From: JAAYAY01 sp963674575
Lineage (GTDB): Bacteria; Planctomycetota; Planctomycetia; Pirellulales; Thermoguttaceae
Length of the DNA: 64,000 nt
Direction: 5' to 3'
Assembly (NCBI GenBank): GCA_963674575.2
Contig: CAXXQT010000009.1
Coordinates: forward strand, 1,364,001 to 1,428,000
The position numbers and the translations under genes are program-made. Shown piece after piece: positions 1 to 8,766 of the stretch (within the stretch, counting starts at the first letter, position 1; each line of letters begins with the position of its first letter). The notes beneath the pieces were generated by a model. It saw only the letters and a list, made by a program, of their open reading frames with translations, did no database searches and was not told the origin of the DNA.

Positions 1-64
1 GATGACCTTGAGTTCCATCAATCGAGTCGTCACCGACGATCCTTCGAAGACCGCCTCGTCCTGA
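1..64 (+). CDS. yajC: C-terminal end of YajC-like Sec accessory subunit (partial)
   Basis: Reading frame 2 is open from the window edge to a TGA at 62-64 and ends in 'TLSSINRVVTDDPSKTASS'. A Leu-Ser-Ser-Ile-x-Arg-Val-Val tail resembles the end of YajC proteins as I recall them. YajC genes normally sit directly before secD, and secDF follows here after about 60 bases, which supports the call. YajC is a small single-span inner-membrane protein that associates with SecDF in the Sec translocase. Only about 20 residues are visible, so the assignment rests on a short motif plus position. An alternative open frame ending at 88-90 encodes nothing recognisable. Confidence 0.55.
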   Translation, partial: MTLSSINRVVTDDPSKTASS

Positions 65-125
65 ACGCCCGGGACGAGCTTCGCCCATAAACCTCAAAAT
101 ATGAGTCTTGCAGGAACAGTACCCC

Positions 126-3100
126 ATGCTCCGGTTTCTGACGACGTTGGTTTTTCCGAGTGTTAGCCGTTCCGCCCAGCGGCCTGGTTCCCCGGTTGCT
201 TCCCGGCGCGTGGCGCCGATCATCGGGCTTTCGCTCTTGATGGTTGCGATGCTGGGCGCCGTACCCGCTCCGGCCATGGCCCAGGCGACCGACGAAGCCC
301 CCGCCGCCGCGGCTGCCTCCGAGATCCCGGTGATCGAGGCTGCTCCCGAAGCGGCTCCGGCGGAAGCGGCTCCTGCTGCTGAGCAACCGCCCGCCGAGGC
401 CAAGACCGACCCCGCCCCCAAGCCTGCGGAAGAGAAGGCAGCCGAACCGGAGGGCGAGCCTGCCCCCGACGAATCGGCGACGGATACTTCCGAGGAAACG
501 GGACCGGTGGCCAAACAGCTTGGCGACACCACCGTGACCCCCGTTTCTGAAGCCACGCCGACCCATTGGATCGCCTTCCTGCTCTTCCTCCTGGTCATTG
601 GCGGCGCCTTCGGCCTGGCGGCGGCAATCGCTTCCTCCCTCCGGATGCGGGAATACCAGACGAAGCTGACGATCATCTTCCTCAGTCTGTTCGCCGCCGC
701 CGCCGTCACCTACAGTGGCTGGCCGCCCAAGTTCGGCATCGATCTGCGAGGCGGGGTCTACCTCGTCTATGAAGCCGACCTGGATGCCCAGCAGAGCTCC
801 GATGAGGCCGCTTCCGATCAGGACGATGCGCAAGCCAGTTCGTCCGGCAACCTGACAAAGGACAAGATGGACAAGCTGGTGGCCGCCATCAGCCGCCGCA
901 TCAACCCGGGCGGGGTCAAGGAAGTCATCATCCGTCCCTTCGGCCAGAACCAGATCGAAATCGTCATTCCCGACGTCGATGACAGCGAGATCGAACGCTA
1001 CAAGGAAAAGATCACCAGCGCCGGAACCCTCGAATTCCGCATTCTCGCGAACCGCCGCGACCCTCGCCATACGGCCGTGATCGAGGCCGCCGAAGCCCGG
1101 CCGGAGGACAAGATCGTCTACATGCGCGACGTGGACGGCAATCCCGTCCGCGACGATACGGGCGCTCTCAAGGAACTCGGCAGGTGGTTTCCCGTGAGCG
1201 TCGATTCCGACGTCTCGCGCATTGCCTCTCAAGAGATTCCCCAACGTCCGGTGAAGTTGGGAGACCGCACGCTCACCGAGGTTCTCGTCGTCAAGGATAT
1301 GTACAACGTCACGGGCGCTTATCTCAGCAGCTCCCGGCCGTCTGTGGACGAACAGGGCCGCGCTTGCGTCTCCTTCAACTTCGACACCAAAGGAGGCCAG
1401 CTCTTTGGCGGCCTCACCGGCGAGAACCGTCCCGACGAAAGCCACGACCTCAGCCGCCAACTCGGCATTATCCTCGACGGCTACTTGTTCTCGGCGCCCT
1501 CGATCATCACGCGGATCACGTCCCACGGTCAGATCACGGGTGACTTCACCGAACAGGACGTTCGCGACCTGGTCGACGTGCTCAACGCCGGCTCGCTGCC
1601 CACCACGCTCAAGGAAGACCCCATCAGCCAGATGGCCACCGGCCCCACCCTGGGAAGAGACACGATCATCAGCGGCAGCCTGGCCATCGGCGTCTCGCTG
1701 GCGCTCGTGCTCCTCTTCATGCTGGCCTACTACCGCTTCGCCGGAATCGTGGCCAACTTTGCCCTGCTGGCCAACCTGCTGCTGATTCTGGGCGTGATGA
1801 TCTTCGTCAAGGCCGCTTTCACGCTGCCCGGAATCGCCGGACTCGTGCTTACGGTCGGTATGGCCGTTGATGCGAACGTGCTGATCTTCGAACGCATCCG
1901 CGAGGAGCTTGACCGCCAGGCGACCCTTCGGATGGCCATCCGCAACGGCTTCTCCCGAGCCACGACGACGATCGTGGACGCCAACCTGACGACTTTGATC
2001 ACGGGCATCGTGCTCTACACGGTCGGAACGGATCAGATCAAAGGTTTTGCGGTGACCCTGATTCTCGGCGTCACCTTGAGTATGTTCACGGCCATTTACT
2101 GTTCCCGGGTGATCTTTGACATTTTTGAGAAGAAACGCTGGCTCACCAAGTTGAACATGGCTCGCATTCCCCTCGGCGGAACCGTCGATTTCGTGGGGCT
2201 TCGCCGGGTTGCCCTCAGCGCCTCCGCCTTCGTCATCGTGGTTGGCCTGGTCGCCGTGATCGTACGCGGCAAGGGCCTCCTCGACATCGACTTTACCGGC
2301 GGCGTGGCAGTCCAGGTCGAATTCAAGGAGCCCAAGAAGACCCAGGACATCCGGGACGCGCTCGGAGCCCGGTCCGACGTCTTCGAAGACCTTGCCGTTC
2401 ACGAAATGACCGCCTCGAACAAGGCTCCCCATACCCTGTTCGCGATCAACACAGGACGCCACGACGAGAACATGGACGCCAACACGTTCCTCGAAGAAGT
2501 GAAGAAGACGCTGGAGGATGTTTTTGGCCAGGAACTGGTCCATCACACGATGACCATCAATGGCAAATCATCCCCTGCCGACAGCAAGGAGCCCACGCCC
2601 ACGGAGCCGAAGCCGTCCGACACGGGGGCGATCCGGACGGATCTTCCCGGCGACGATCTGCTCGCCTTTGCAGAGGATGCGGAGAAGGCCTCCGCCGATG
2701 CCCCCGCGGCGGAACCGAGCGAACCGGCCAAGGACGCCAAGACGGCGGCGGAAGCGGGAGCGGCTAAGGAGCCGGCTGCCGCCGTGGAAGAGACGGCGAA
2801 GCCAACCGATGCCGCTGCGGAGGCGACGCCGGGCGAGCCTTCCGTGCCGGTGGCGTCGGCCGTCACCCCCTCGACGTGGACGGTCCAGTTCGGCAAAGCG
2901 GGGAAAGACGAAGACGATGAGGATGTTGCGTACGCCACATTGATGCAGTCGATCGACGACAAGATGTCGGCCCTTGGCCTGACGGCACACGTGGAACTGA
3001 GCAACGCCGACTATCTCAAGGACTACGACCAGGACAAGGGCCACGGCGAGTGGGATGTGTCGATCACGCTGCCTGCGGATCAGGGCACGAAGGTGCTGGA

Positions 3101-3725
3101 GGACGTCAAGGCGTCGTTCGAATCCGTTCCCGTCTTTCCGTCGTCGAACACGATCGGCGGGCAGGTGGCCAGTGACACCCAGTGGAAAGCGGGCGCCGCT
3201 CTGCTGGCAAGCCTTGTGTTCATCGTGGCCTACATCTGGATTCGTTTCCAACGGGTTATGTTCGGCCTTGCCGCCGTGGTCGCGCTGATCCACGACGTCC
3301 TCGTCACGCTCGGCGTGATCGCGCTCACCTACTGGCTGGCGCCCGTTCTCGGATTCCTGCTGATCGAACAGTTCAAGATCGGACTGCCGGTCCTGGCCGC
3401 CTTCCTCACGATCATCGGGTACTCGCTCAACGACACGATCGTGGTGTTCGACCGGATCCGCGAGGTTCGAGGAAAGTCGCCGAACCTCACCGGCGAGATG
3501 ATCAACAGGAGCATCAATCAGACCCTGTCGCGAACCTTGCTCACCTCGTTCACGACGTTGATCGTGGTCGTGATCCTCTATGTGTTCGGCGGCGACGCGA
3601 TTCGGGTTTTCGCCTTCTCGCTGGTCATCGGCGTGTTGGTGGGAACGTACAGTTCGATCTTCGTCGCGTCGCCGGTTCTGCTCTGGATTGCCCAGAGTTC
3701 GGAAGCGAAAAGCCGGGTACGATAA
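126..3725 (+). CDS. secDF: SecDF fusion, protein-export membrane protein
   Basis: SecD and SecF use the proton gradient to help Sec-translocated proteins leave the membrane; here they are one chain of about 1199 residues. Conserved blocks are visible: the SecD 'DLRGG' near residue 207, 'GMAVDANVLIFERIREE' near 578, the SecF 'IDFTGG' near 720 and 'YSLNDTIVVFDRIRE' near 1100, with about six membrane spans around each half. ATG 126 is chosen because AGGAA at 112-116 is well spaced; an in-frame TTG at 108 is less likely. Unusual additions are an N-terminal signal-like segment followed by a long Ala/Pro/Glu-rich linker and an extra membrane span (about residues 145-172), and a second Ala/Glu/Pro-rich insert of roughly 100 residues inside the SecF periplasmic domain. 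It follows yajC, as is common. Confidence 0.96.
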   Translation: MLRFLTTLVFPSVSRSAQRPGSPVASRRVAPIIGLSLLMVAMLGAVPAPAMAQATDEAPAAAAASEIPVIEAAPEAAPAEAAPAAEQPPAEAKTDPAPKPAEEKAAEPEGEPAPDESATDTSEETGPVAKQLGDTTVTPVSEATPTHWIAFLLFLLVIGGAFGLAAAIASSLRMREYQTKLTIIFLSLFAAAAVTYSGWPPKFGIDLRGGVYLVYEADLDAQQSSDEAASDQDDAQASSSGNLTKDKMDKLVAAISRRINPGGVKEVIIRPFGQNQIEIVIPDVDDSEIERYKEKITSAGTLEFRILANRRDPRHTAVIEAAEARPEDKIVYMRDVDGNPVRDDTGALKELGRWFPVSVDSDVSRIASQEIPQRPVKLGDRTLTEVLVVKDMYNVTGAYLSSSRPSVDEQGRACVSFNFDTKGGQLFGGLTGENRPDESHDLSRQLGIILDGYLFSAPSIITRITSHGQITGDFTEQDVRDLVDVLNAGSLPTTLKEDPISQMATGPTLGRDTIISGSLAIGVSLALVLLFMLAYYRFAGIVANFALLANLLLILGVMIFVKAAFTLPGIAGLVLTVGMAVDANVLIFERIREELDRQATLRMAIRNGFSRATTTIVDANLTTLITGIVLYTVGTDQIKGFAVTLILGVTLSMFTAIYCSRVIFDIFEKKRWLTKLNMARIPLGGTVDFVGLRRVALSASAFVIVVGLVAVIVRGKGLLDIDFTGGVAVQVEFKEPKKTQDIRDALGARSDVFEDLAVHEMTASNKAPHTLFAINTGRHDENMDANTFLEEVKKTLEDVFGQELVHHTMTINGKSSPADSKEPTPTEPKPSDTGAIRTDLPGDDLLAFAEDAEKASADAPAAEPSEPAKDAKTAAEAGAAKEPAAAVEETAKPTDAAAEATPGEPSVPVASAVTPSTWTVQFGKAGKDEDDEDVAYATLMQSIDDKMSALGLTAHVELSNADYLKDYDQDKGHGEWDVSITLPADQGTKVLEDVKASFESVPVFPSSNTIGGQVASDTQWKAGAALLASLVFIVAYIWIRFQRVMFGLAAVVALIHDVLVTLGVIALTYWLAPVLGFLLIEQFKIGLPVLAAFLTIIGYSLNDTIVVFDRIREVRGKSPNLTGEMINRSINQTLSRTLLTSFTTLIVVVILYVFGGDAIRVFAFSLVIGVLVGTYSSIFVASPVLLWIAQSSEAKSRVR

Positions 3726-3770
3726 GACAATCGTCCCGGCGGCGACTTGCTCGAAGGACGAGTTTTAGAG

Positions 3771-3853
3771 CCGATCCGAAAACTGGCGCAGATGCAGACG
3801 GTTTCCGCCCGTGGGAGGCATGTTCTGTGGTTTTCGGATAGGTTCCCAATCGG
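3771..3853 (+). ncRNA. Structured RNA element in the secDF 3' region
   Basis: A perfect 10-bp inverted repeat, ATCCGAAAAC at 3774-3783 and GTTTTCGGAT at 3830-3839, encloses further pairings: CAGA/TCTG (3789-3792 with 3824-3827), TGC/GCA, and ACGG/CCGT (3798-3801 with 3809-3812). CCGAT at 3771-3775 could alternatively pair with ATCGG at 3849-3853. An intrinsic terminator follows within 20 bases. No convincing coding frame covers the stretch. It could be a 3'-UTR-derived small RNA or a stability element for secDF mRNA. It matches none of the SRP RNA, tmRNA or RNase P signatures I looked for by eye. The function is unknown and transcription is inferred. Confidence 0.45.
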
Positions 3854-3865
3854 TAGAAGCGTCAC

Positions 3866-3905
3866 AACCGCACTGGCGGAACGATTCCGCCAGGCGGTTT
3901 TTTTG
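3866..3905 (+). terminator. Rho-independent terminator after secDF
   Basis: Stem CTGGCGGAA (3873-3881) pairs perfectly with TTCCGCCAG (3885-3893) over a CGA loop. It is extended by AACCGC/GCGGTT across a single bulged base and runs into a T7 tract starting at 3898. It closes the yajC-secDF transcript and separates it from the LysM gene. Confidence 0.9.
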
Positions 3906-4045
3906 TTAGAACGTGCAGAAGCCGCGGGCAATCCCACTTCTTGTCCCCCGCGGGCCTTTGCAGCTATTGATCCGGCGCGGCGCGTTCCCCGATAATTCTT
4001 GTGATACTCACCACAAGATTTCCTGTGCGCCATCTTGCCGGGCCC

Positions 4046-4615
4046 ATGTCTCCCAATCGAGCCGGAGCCAAACTGTTTGTCGCATTTGCCGCCCTTGGCG
4101 GGGCGTTCTTGCTTGCTCAGCCTTTCCGCCACCAGGGAACACGGACGGTCCGCCATGAGATTCCGGCCGTGGAGAGAGTCGTGCTGCGGGAGAGTCCCGT
4201 CCCCGGCGACCAGGAGATTCTGCTTCCGGACGCCCCAACCGCCGAAATTCAGCCCACGTTGCTTGCTCCGCCCCACGACCCGGAAGCCGCGCCGGACATG
4301 GAGCAGGAGCTTGCCCGGCTGACGCCTCCGCCGAGCATGGCTCGAACCTATCCCGGGAGCGGAGCGGGTGCAAACCGGCATTCAGTCCAACGCACGCATC
4401 GCGTCCGCGACGGAGATACCCTCGAGAGCCTGGCGCAACGCTATTACGGCGATCGATCCCGCTGGGAGGAAATCTATCAGGCGAACCGCGAGCAGATCGC
4501 ACGACCCGATCTGCTTCCCTTGAACGCCCGCTTGCGCATCCCGCCGAACTCGCCGCGAGGGGTCACGGATTCATCGCACAACAGCTCCATCGCGCAAGCC
4601 CCTTGGAGTCCGTGA
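4046..4615 (+). CDS. LysM-domain protein, membrane-anchored or exported
   Basis: About 189 residues. A hydrophobic segment (about residues 9-25) follows a short basic N-terminus and acts as a signal anchor or signal peptide. A Pro/Glu-rich linker comes next, and one LysM module lies at about residues 116-166 ('THRVRDGDTLESLAQRYYGD...WEEIYQANRE...LLPLNARLRIPP'). LysM binds N-acetylglucosamine polymers such as peptidoglycan, so the protein probably attaches to the cell wall. No catalytic domain is present. The start is uncertain: ATG 4046 gives a clean signal-anchor, while an in-frame GTG at 4001 would add 15 residues, and neither has a strong ribosome-binding site. The 310 bases after it, up to the next gene, hold nothing I recognise. 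Confidence 0.8.
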   Translation: MSPNRAGAKLFVAFAALGGAFLLAQPFRHQGTRTVRHEIPAVERVVLRESPVPGDQEILLPDAPTAEIQPTLLAPPHDPEAAPDMEQELARLTPPPSMARTYPGSGAGANRHSVQRTHRVRDGDTLESLAQRYYGDRSRWEEIYQANREQIARPDLLPLNARLRIPPNSPRGVTDSSHNSSIAQAPWSP

Positions 4616-4925
4616 GCCGCCACCTGGACGGGTTCCACTGCGTGTTCGTGCTCGAAGTCGCCCGCCCCGCTTACAGCGGCATCATGCCCCCCCTCGCACG
4701 AACGCGGTAGCAGATGGGGGATTCCCGTTCGGTCCTGCGGGTTCTTTCGATTAATCAGGCGGCTTTTCTGCGAGATTCCTTGGACTGGCATCCCCAGTTG
4801 GGCAGTCGAGGCTGACGGAACCTAAGCTTGCATATGCTGTTGTGCTAAATCGAACAACGTGCGCCGTTCTTCGGATCCGCAGGGGGCGGAACTCCGAGAG
4901 ACTCCGGGCAGGAAACGACGACTCG

Positions 4926-6551
4926 ATGGAACCGAAGCGACCGAAAATCCTCGTTGTTGACGATGATCCGGCTATGCGCCGCCTCGTCACCAAGTGGCTC
5001 GAGTCGGATGCCTATCCCGTTCGCCAGGCAGGGGACGGAGTCGAGGCAATGGCGGCGATCGAGGCTTCGCCCCCGGACATGCTCCTCACGGACTGGAACA
5101 TGCCCCAGATGGACGGCGTCGAGCTGATCCAGCGCGTCCGCGGCCTGCGACTTCCGAACTACGTGTACATCCTCTTCCTGACGGTTCGCTCCGACGAGAA
5201 CGAACTGGTTAAAGGACTGGACGTGGGCGCCGATGAGTTCCTCAGCAAGCCCGTCAACCGCGAAGAGCTTCTTGCCAGGGTCCGCGCCGGAGAGAGAATT
5301 GTTGCCCTCGAACGCCGCCTGAGCTTGATGGCCCGAACCGATGAGCTGACCGGATTGCGCACCCGACGGAGCTTCCACGACATCTTCGACAAGGAGTGGG
5401 AACGCGCCAGTCGGCGACGTCTTCCCATGTCCTGCGTCATGCTCGACATCGATTTCTTCAAACGCGTCAACGACAACCACGGACACCAGTTCGGCGACCA
5501 GATCATCCAACTGGTAGGGGAACTGCTCGAATCGAACTGTCGCACGAGCGACACCGTCGCTCGTTACGGAGGCGAGGAATTCTGTGTTCTCCTTCCCGAA
5601 TCATGCGAACACGAGGCCGGCCTCTGGGCCGAGCGAACCCGCGCCGCCCTGTCGTCGCTTCGAGTCCCAGTCGACAACACCTATCTGCACGTGACCTGCA
5701 GCCTCGGCGTTGCGCAACGGTGCGACGAAACGGGGACACCTCACGACCTGATCGATCGTGCCGACCAGGCCCTGGTCTGCGCCAAGCAGTCCGGTCGGGA
5801 CCGCGTCGTGCAGTTCGACTCGATGTGCGAGGCCGGAAGCACCAACCTGCGGGATGGGAAGCAGACGCGGGATCTCCTTGCAGGTGTTACCGCCAGCGAC
5901 GTGATGACGCCCCTGATCGCTTGCCTCCACGAGGAACATACGATTGGCAACGCGGCCGAGTTCTTCCTCCGCTCGCGAATCAACTCGATTCCCGTGGTCG
6001 ATCGGACGGGTCAACTTACCGGCATGCTCTCCGAGAAAGACCTCCTCGCCGCCATGGTCTCCCTGGAGTGCTGGCGGATGCCCGTTCGGGAGGTGATGAA
6101 ACCCAACGTCATCTGGTACGCCGAAGATACGCCGATCCGCAAGGTGTACGAGTTTCTCTGCCGCGTGAGCATTCGGCGCATCGTGGTCGTTCGCGACGGG
6201 CACCCCGTGGGTACGATCAGCCGGGGAGCCCTCCTCCGCTGGTTCCGCAATCTCGTTCTTTCCTCAGGCCGGCTTCCCGACGAACCGGAAGGCGACAGCG
6301 AGAAGCACGGAGTCCCCCTGGGACGGGAACGCCTCCTGGCAACCGCCAAGGAGTTGTGTCGGCAGGTAGTCTCGCTCGAAGAGATCGCTTCCGACGAAAC
6401 CAATACTCTTGACTCTGCCGTGGGGCCGGCCACTCGGATGCAGGAACTGATCGATGACCTGCTTGCCCATTCCCTGGAACACCAGGACATGTCGGACCGG
6501 GCTGGAATCCTCCAACTCTGGGCCCTGGATCACGGAGTGAACCAAGCCTGA
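4926..6551 (+). CDS. Response regulator diguanylate cyclase with CBS pair (REC-GGDEF-CBS-CBS)
   Basis: About 541 residues, cytoplasmic. A receiver domain (about residues 8-122) has 'VVDDDP', a phospho-acceptor Asp in 'LLTDWNMPQMDG' near residue 55 and the 'SKPV' lysine. The GGDEF domain has an intact 'GGEEF' active site near 215-219 and an upstream 'RTSD' product-inhibition I-site at the right spacing, so it should make c-di-GMP from GTP with feedback control. Two CBS motifs follow (about 325-440: 'VMTPLIACLHEE', 'VMKPNVIWYAED'), a module that usually senses adenine nucleotides. A helical tail ends the protein. ATG 4926 is preceded by AGGAAA; an upstream in-frame GTG at 4842 is less likely. 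It has no partner kinase nearby. CBS modules on a REC-GGDEF protein are not the usual arrangement. Confidence 0.93.
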   Translation: MEPKRPKILVVDDDPAMRRLVTKWLESDAYPVRQAGDGVEAMAAIEASPPDMLLTDWNMPQMDGVELIQRVRGLRLPNYVYILFLTVRSDENELVKGLDVGADEFLSKPVNREELLARVRAGERIVALERRLSLMARTDELTGLRTRRSFHDIFDKEWERASRRRLPMSCVMLDIDFFKRVNDNHGHQFGDQIIQLVGELLESNCRTSDTVARYGGEEFCVLLPESCEHEAGLWAERTRAALSSLRVPVDNTYLHVTCSLGVAQRCDETGTPHDLIDRADQALVCAKQSGRDRVVQFDSMCEAGSTNLRDGKQTRDLLAGVTASDVMTPLIACLHEEHTIGNAAEFFLRSRINSIPVVDRTGQLTGMLSEKDLLAAMVSLECWRMPVREVMKPNVIWYAEDTPIRKVYEFLCRVSIRRIVVVRDGHPVGTISRGALLRWFRNLVLSSGRLPDEPEGDSEKHGVPLGRERLLATAKELCRQVVSLEEIASDETNTLDSAVGPATRMQELIDDLLAHSLEHQDMSDRAGILQLWALDHGVNQA

Positions 6552-6564
6552 CCTCTGCGATCGT

Positions 6565-7698
6565 TCAGCGACCTTCCAACGCCGTCTTCAAGGTCGGCGT
6601 CAGGGCCTCCGCCATCCGCATCATCCCCAGGTCCGAAGGGTGGGAACCGTCCGTGGTTGCTTCTCCGTCGTCGCCCAGCAGCGACTCTCCCTCCACGTAG
6701 TACAGGTTCTTCACGCCCTCGGCCAGGAGACGTTCGTACCCGGCTCGATACGCCGCACGACTCGTCTCATGGCGTTTGCGTCGCGACGGCAGAAACGGCG
6801 TGTTCGCGTAAGTGCGGTCTTCCACCAGCACGATCGGCGTTTCGGGGTGGCTCTTGCGCAAACGCTGTACCAGGGGCTCGGTTCTTTCCGCAATGGTGCT
6901 CGCTTCCATGTTCGGAAGACAGTCGATCACAAAAATGCACGGCTCCAGCTCGGCAAGCAGATCGGCCACCTCGGCCTCCATCCGGCCGTTGCCCGAGAAT
7001 CCCAGGTTGATCACGGGCCGATCGAACCAGCGTCCGAGAATCGCGGAAAAAGACATTCCGGGACGCGAGGCGCATGCCCCGTGGGCGATCGACGTGCCGT
7101 AGTAAACGATCGGCTTTTTGGATCGCGGCGAGATTGCTTGAAAGGCGGCCCCCTCCGGGAGCCCGATCTCCAGGGATTCGACTCCGTTGTAGAGTGGAAG
7201 GTAGACCATGTAGGCCCGGCGACCGGGCAGAAGACCGTCGGCCAGCGTCGCCTTCACGTCCTGACCCGTGGGACGGGAAACGCCGATCCAGCGCCACTGT
7301 CCCTCGTCGTTCTGGCCGTAGAGATCCACGCCGCTGACCCCCGTTGCCGGCATGTGGGACATGGCCACGTTGCCCGAAAGGAGCCGGTAGCGAACGAGGA
7401 TCTTGTTGGCGTCGGTTTCGAACCGGGCAGCCATGCCCGCGGAATGCCGACTCAGATTCCATACGGGTCCGCGGACCACGCCTTCCGCCTTGGCCGGCAG
7501 CCGATCGTAGTATCGAGCCGTGTCGGTCCAGCCCTTGCCTTCCACTCCCCAGGCGCTCACGTCGTACCAGGCGATTCCATCCTCGATCCGTGGTGCGACT
7601 GCCGGTGCGTCGGCGGCGTGGCTGATCGTTGCATGAGACAGGATTCCTGCCAGGATCGCAGAGACAAGCAACAGAACAGGGTGGCGAGAGGTTGGCAT
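6565..7698 (-). CDS. Secreted SGNH/GDSL-type hydrolase
   Basis: About 377 residues with a clear signal peptide (basic start, hydrophobic core, 'SHAADA' cleavage region). SGNH blocks are present: 'YYGTSIAHGA' with the nucleophile Ser, 'LGFSGNGRME' with the oxyanion Gly and Asn, and 'DGSHPSDLG' with the catalytic Asp and His near the C-terminus. The N-terminal half looks like the beta-sandwich that precedes the catalytic domain in many planctomycete and Bacteroidetes SGNH proteins. The likely role is deacetylation or ester cleavage on polysaccharides. The ATG at 7698 has AGGAG eight bases upstream. The open frame continues to 8205, but that upstream part is a different, broken gene. Confidence 0.88.
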   Translation of the reverse strand: MPTSRHPVLLLVSAILAGILSHATISHAADAPAVAPRIEDGIAWYDVSAWGVEGKGWTDTARYYDRLPAKAEGVVRGPVWNLSRHSAGMAARFETDANKILVRYRLLSGNVAMSHMPATGVSGVDLYGQNDEGQWRWIGVSRPTGQDVKATLADGLLPGRRAYMVYLPLYNGVESLEIGLPEGAAFQAISPRSKKPIVYYGTSIAHGACASRPGMSFSAILGRWFDRPVINLGFSGNGRMEAEVADLLAELEPCIFVIDCLPNMEASTIAERTEPLVQRLRKSHPETPIVLVEDRTYANTPFLPSRRKRHETSRAAYRAGYERLLAEGVKNLYYVEGESLLGDDGEATTDGSHPSDLGMMRMAEALTPTLKTALEGR

Positions 7699-7872
7699 CG
7701 ATTCGCTCCTGATGAAATCCAGGGAAACATGGCTGGTCCAGCACGGAATGGGTAGTATGGCCGCCTCAGGGCCTCGGTGCAAGAGACGGGAGGCCATGAT
7801 CCGGGTCTGAACAAACGACAACAGACCACGCTCGTCACGAGAAACTCCACCAGGAAAAGCGGGAACGCTTGT

Positions 7873-8205
7873 AGCAAACCAGTCAACCACGCTGTGCATG
7901 GCGTGGAGTGTGACGACGCCGCTGCCGCCGGCGACAACGAATCGCTGAGGCAGTTTCGATGGGGAGTCGATACCGAATTCCTCTGCAGCGATGACCGACA
8001 CACCGGGAAAACAGCCAATGTGAAGTCCATTGCCAGGCGGACATGTATAGGAAAGATCGCCATCCCCGATTGGTTTGAGTTTCTCTTTGGGAAAAAGGGC
8101 GTTTGCAAGCTTCCACGTCGCCTCTCGGTCCAGCGGGGGCTTCGCCGCGAGTGCCACGCGTGCATCCGATTCTGCAAGGACGAGCATCCAGGTCTTTGCG
8201 CCCAT
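7873..8205 (-). pseudogene. Truncated DUF6928-family gene
   Basis: The frame beginning at ATG 8205, which has GGAG upstream, starts 'MGAKTWMLVL' and runs to 'HAMHSVVDWFA' at about residue 111. Both ends match the N-terminal two-thirds of DUF6928 proteins as I remember them ('MGAKT', 'HxMHSVVDW'). Beyond that point the family's next block is absent in all three frames, and the frame reads on through unrelated sequence into the SGNH signal peptide. It therefore looks like a gene that lost its 3' end. The family's function is unknown. Confidence 0.6.
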
Positions 8206-8238
8206 CGATCAGCTCCGGCATGTTGAAGGAAGTTCCCA

Positions 8239-8628
8239 TCACGCATCAGGCGCGTCAGAAACCGCGCGCAACTCAGATTCCGGAGTCGTCGCTGCACGCA
8301 ATTGTTCGCACTTCTTCCTGACCATTTGGATGATCTCATCCGGAGTCATGGCCAACCACTTCTCCACGGCACGTTGTGATGGGACTTGGTTGCAAGCGTT
8401 CTGTTTTCTTGCCCTGAAGGCTTGCAGTTTTGATTGGCGAACCTTCTCCGCCAAGACGGCCAGATGCTCAGGCGACACGTTGTGTTTGATCGCTCCCTCA
8501 AGCGCGCGTTCCCGCTTCGCGACGATCTTGTCCCTCTTCTGATAGTCCGCAATGTAGTTTGCCATCGGCTTTTCGTGCAAACGTCTCTGATTGCGCATGG
8601 CGTCTGTCTGCGACAGCGTAAGTTGCAT
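8239..8628 (-). CDS. Hypothetical protein, charged and helical
   Basis: About 129 residues, rich in Lys, Arg, Glu and Gln, predicted mostly helical, with no signal peptide or membrane span. I do not recognise the family. It ends 33 bases before the DUF6928 remnant on the same strand, so the two may have formed an operon. The start is unsure: ATG 8628 lacks a ribosome-binding site, and an internal ATG at 8565 ('MANYIADYQK') is an alternative. A shadow frame is possible, but the opposite frames encode nothing recognisable here. Confidence 0.5.
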   Translation of the reverse strand: MQLTLSQTDAMRNQRRLHEKPMANYIADYQKRDKIVAKRERALEGAIKHNVSPEHLAVLAEKVRQSKLQAFRARKQNACNQVPSQRAVEKWLAMTPDEIIQMVRKKCEQLRAATTPESELRAVSDAPDA

Positions 8629-8766
8629 CTTGGCAGGAGGTTATCGAATTGTCACGAAGAAGCGGAGAACGGGTCAGTCCAGGCTGGGAAGCGAAGCGGC
8701 AGGTCGCTATGCTGATGGGGCGAGGCAGCGTGCCAGGAGAAGGTGCCCCTATTTCCGGAGATTGTC

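Noticed and set aside
30..2546. 838-residue open frame opposite secDF
   Set aside because: It is a mirror frame of a GC-rich gene: Asp/Gly/Arg/His-rich with no domain, while the plus strand encodes an unmistakable SecDF.
3747..3995. 82-residue frame over the secDF 3' region
   Set aside because: It crosses a strong terminator and a structured region and has no ribosome-binding site or recognisable sequence.
4616..4925. Possible c-di-GMP riboswitch before the diguanylate cyclase
   Set aside because: No GEMM-like core or paired stems were found.
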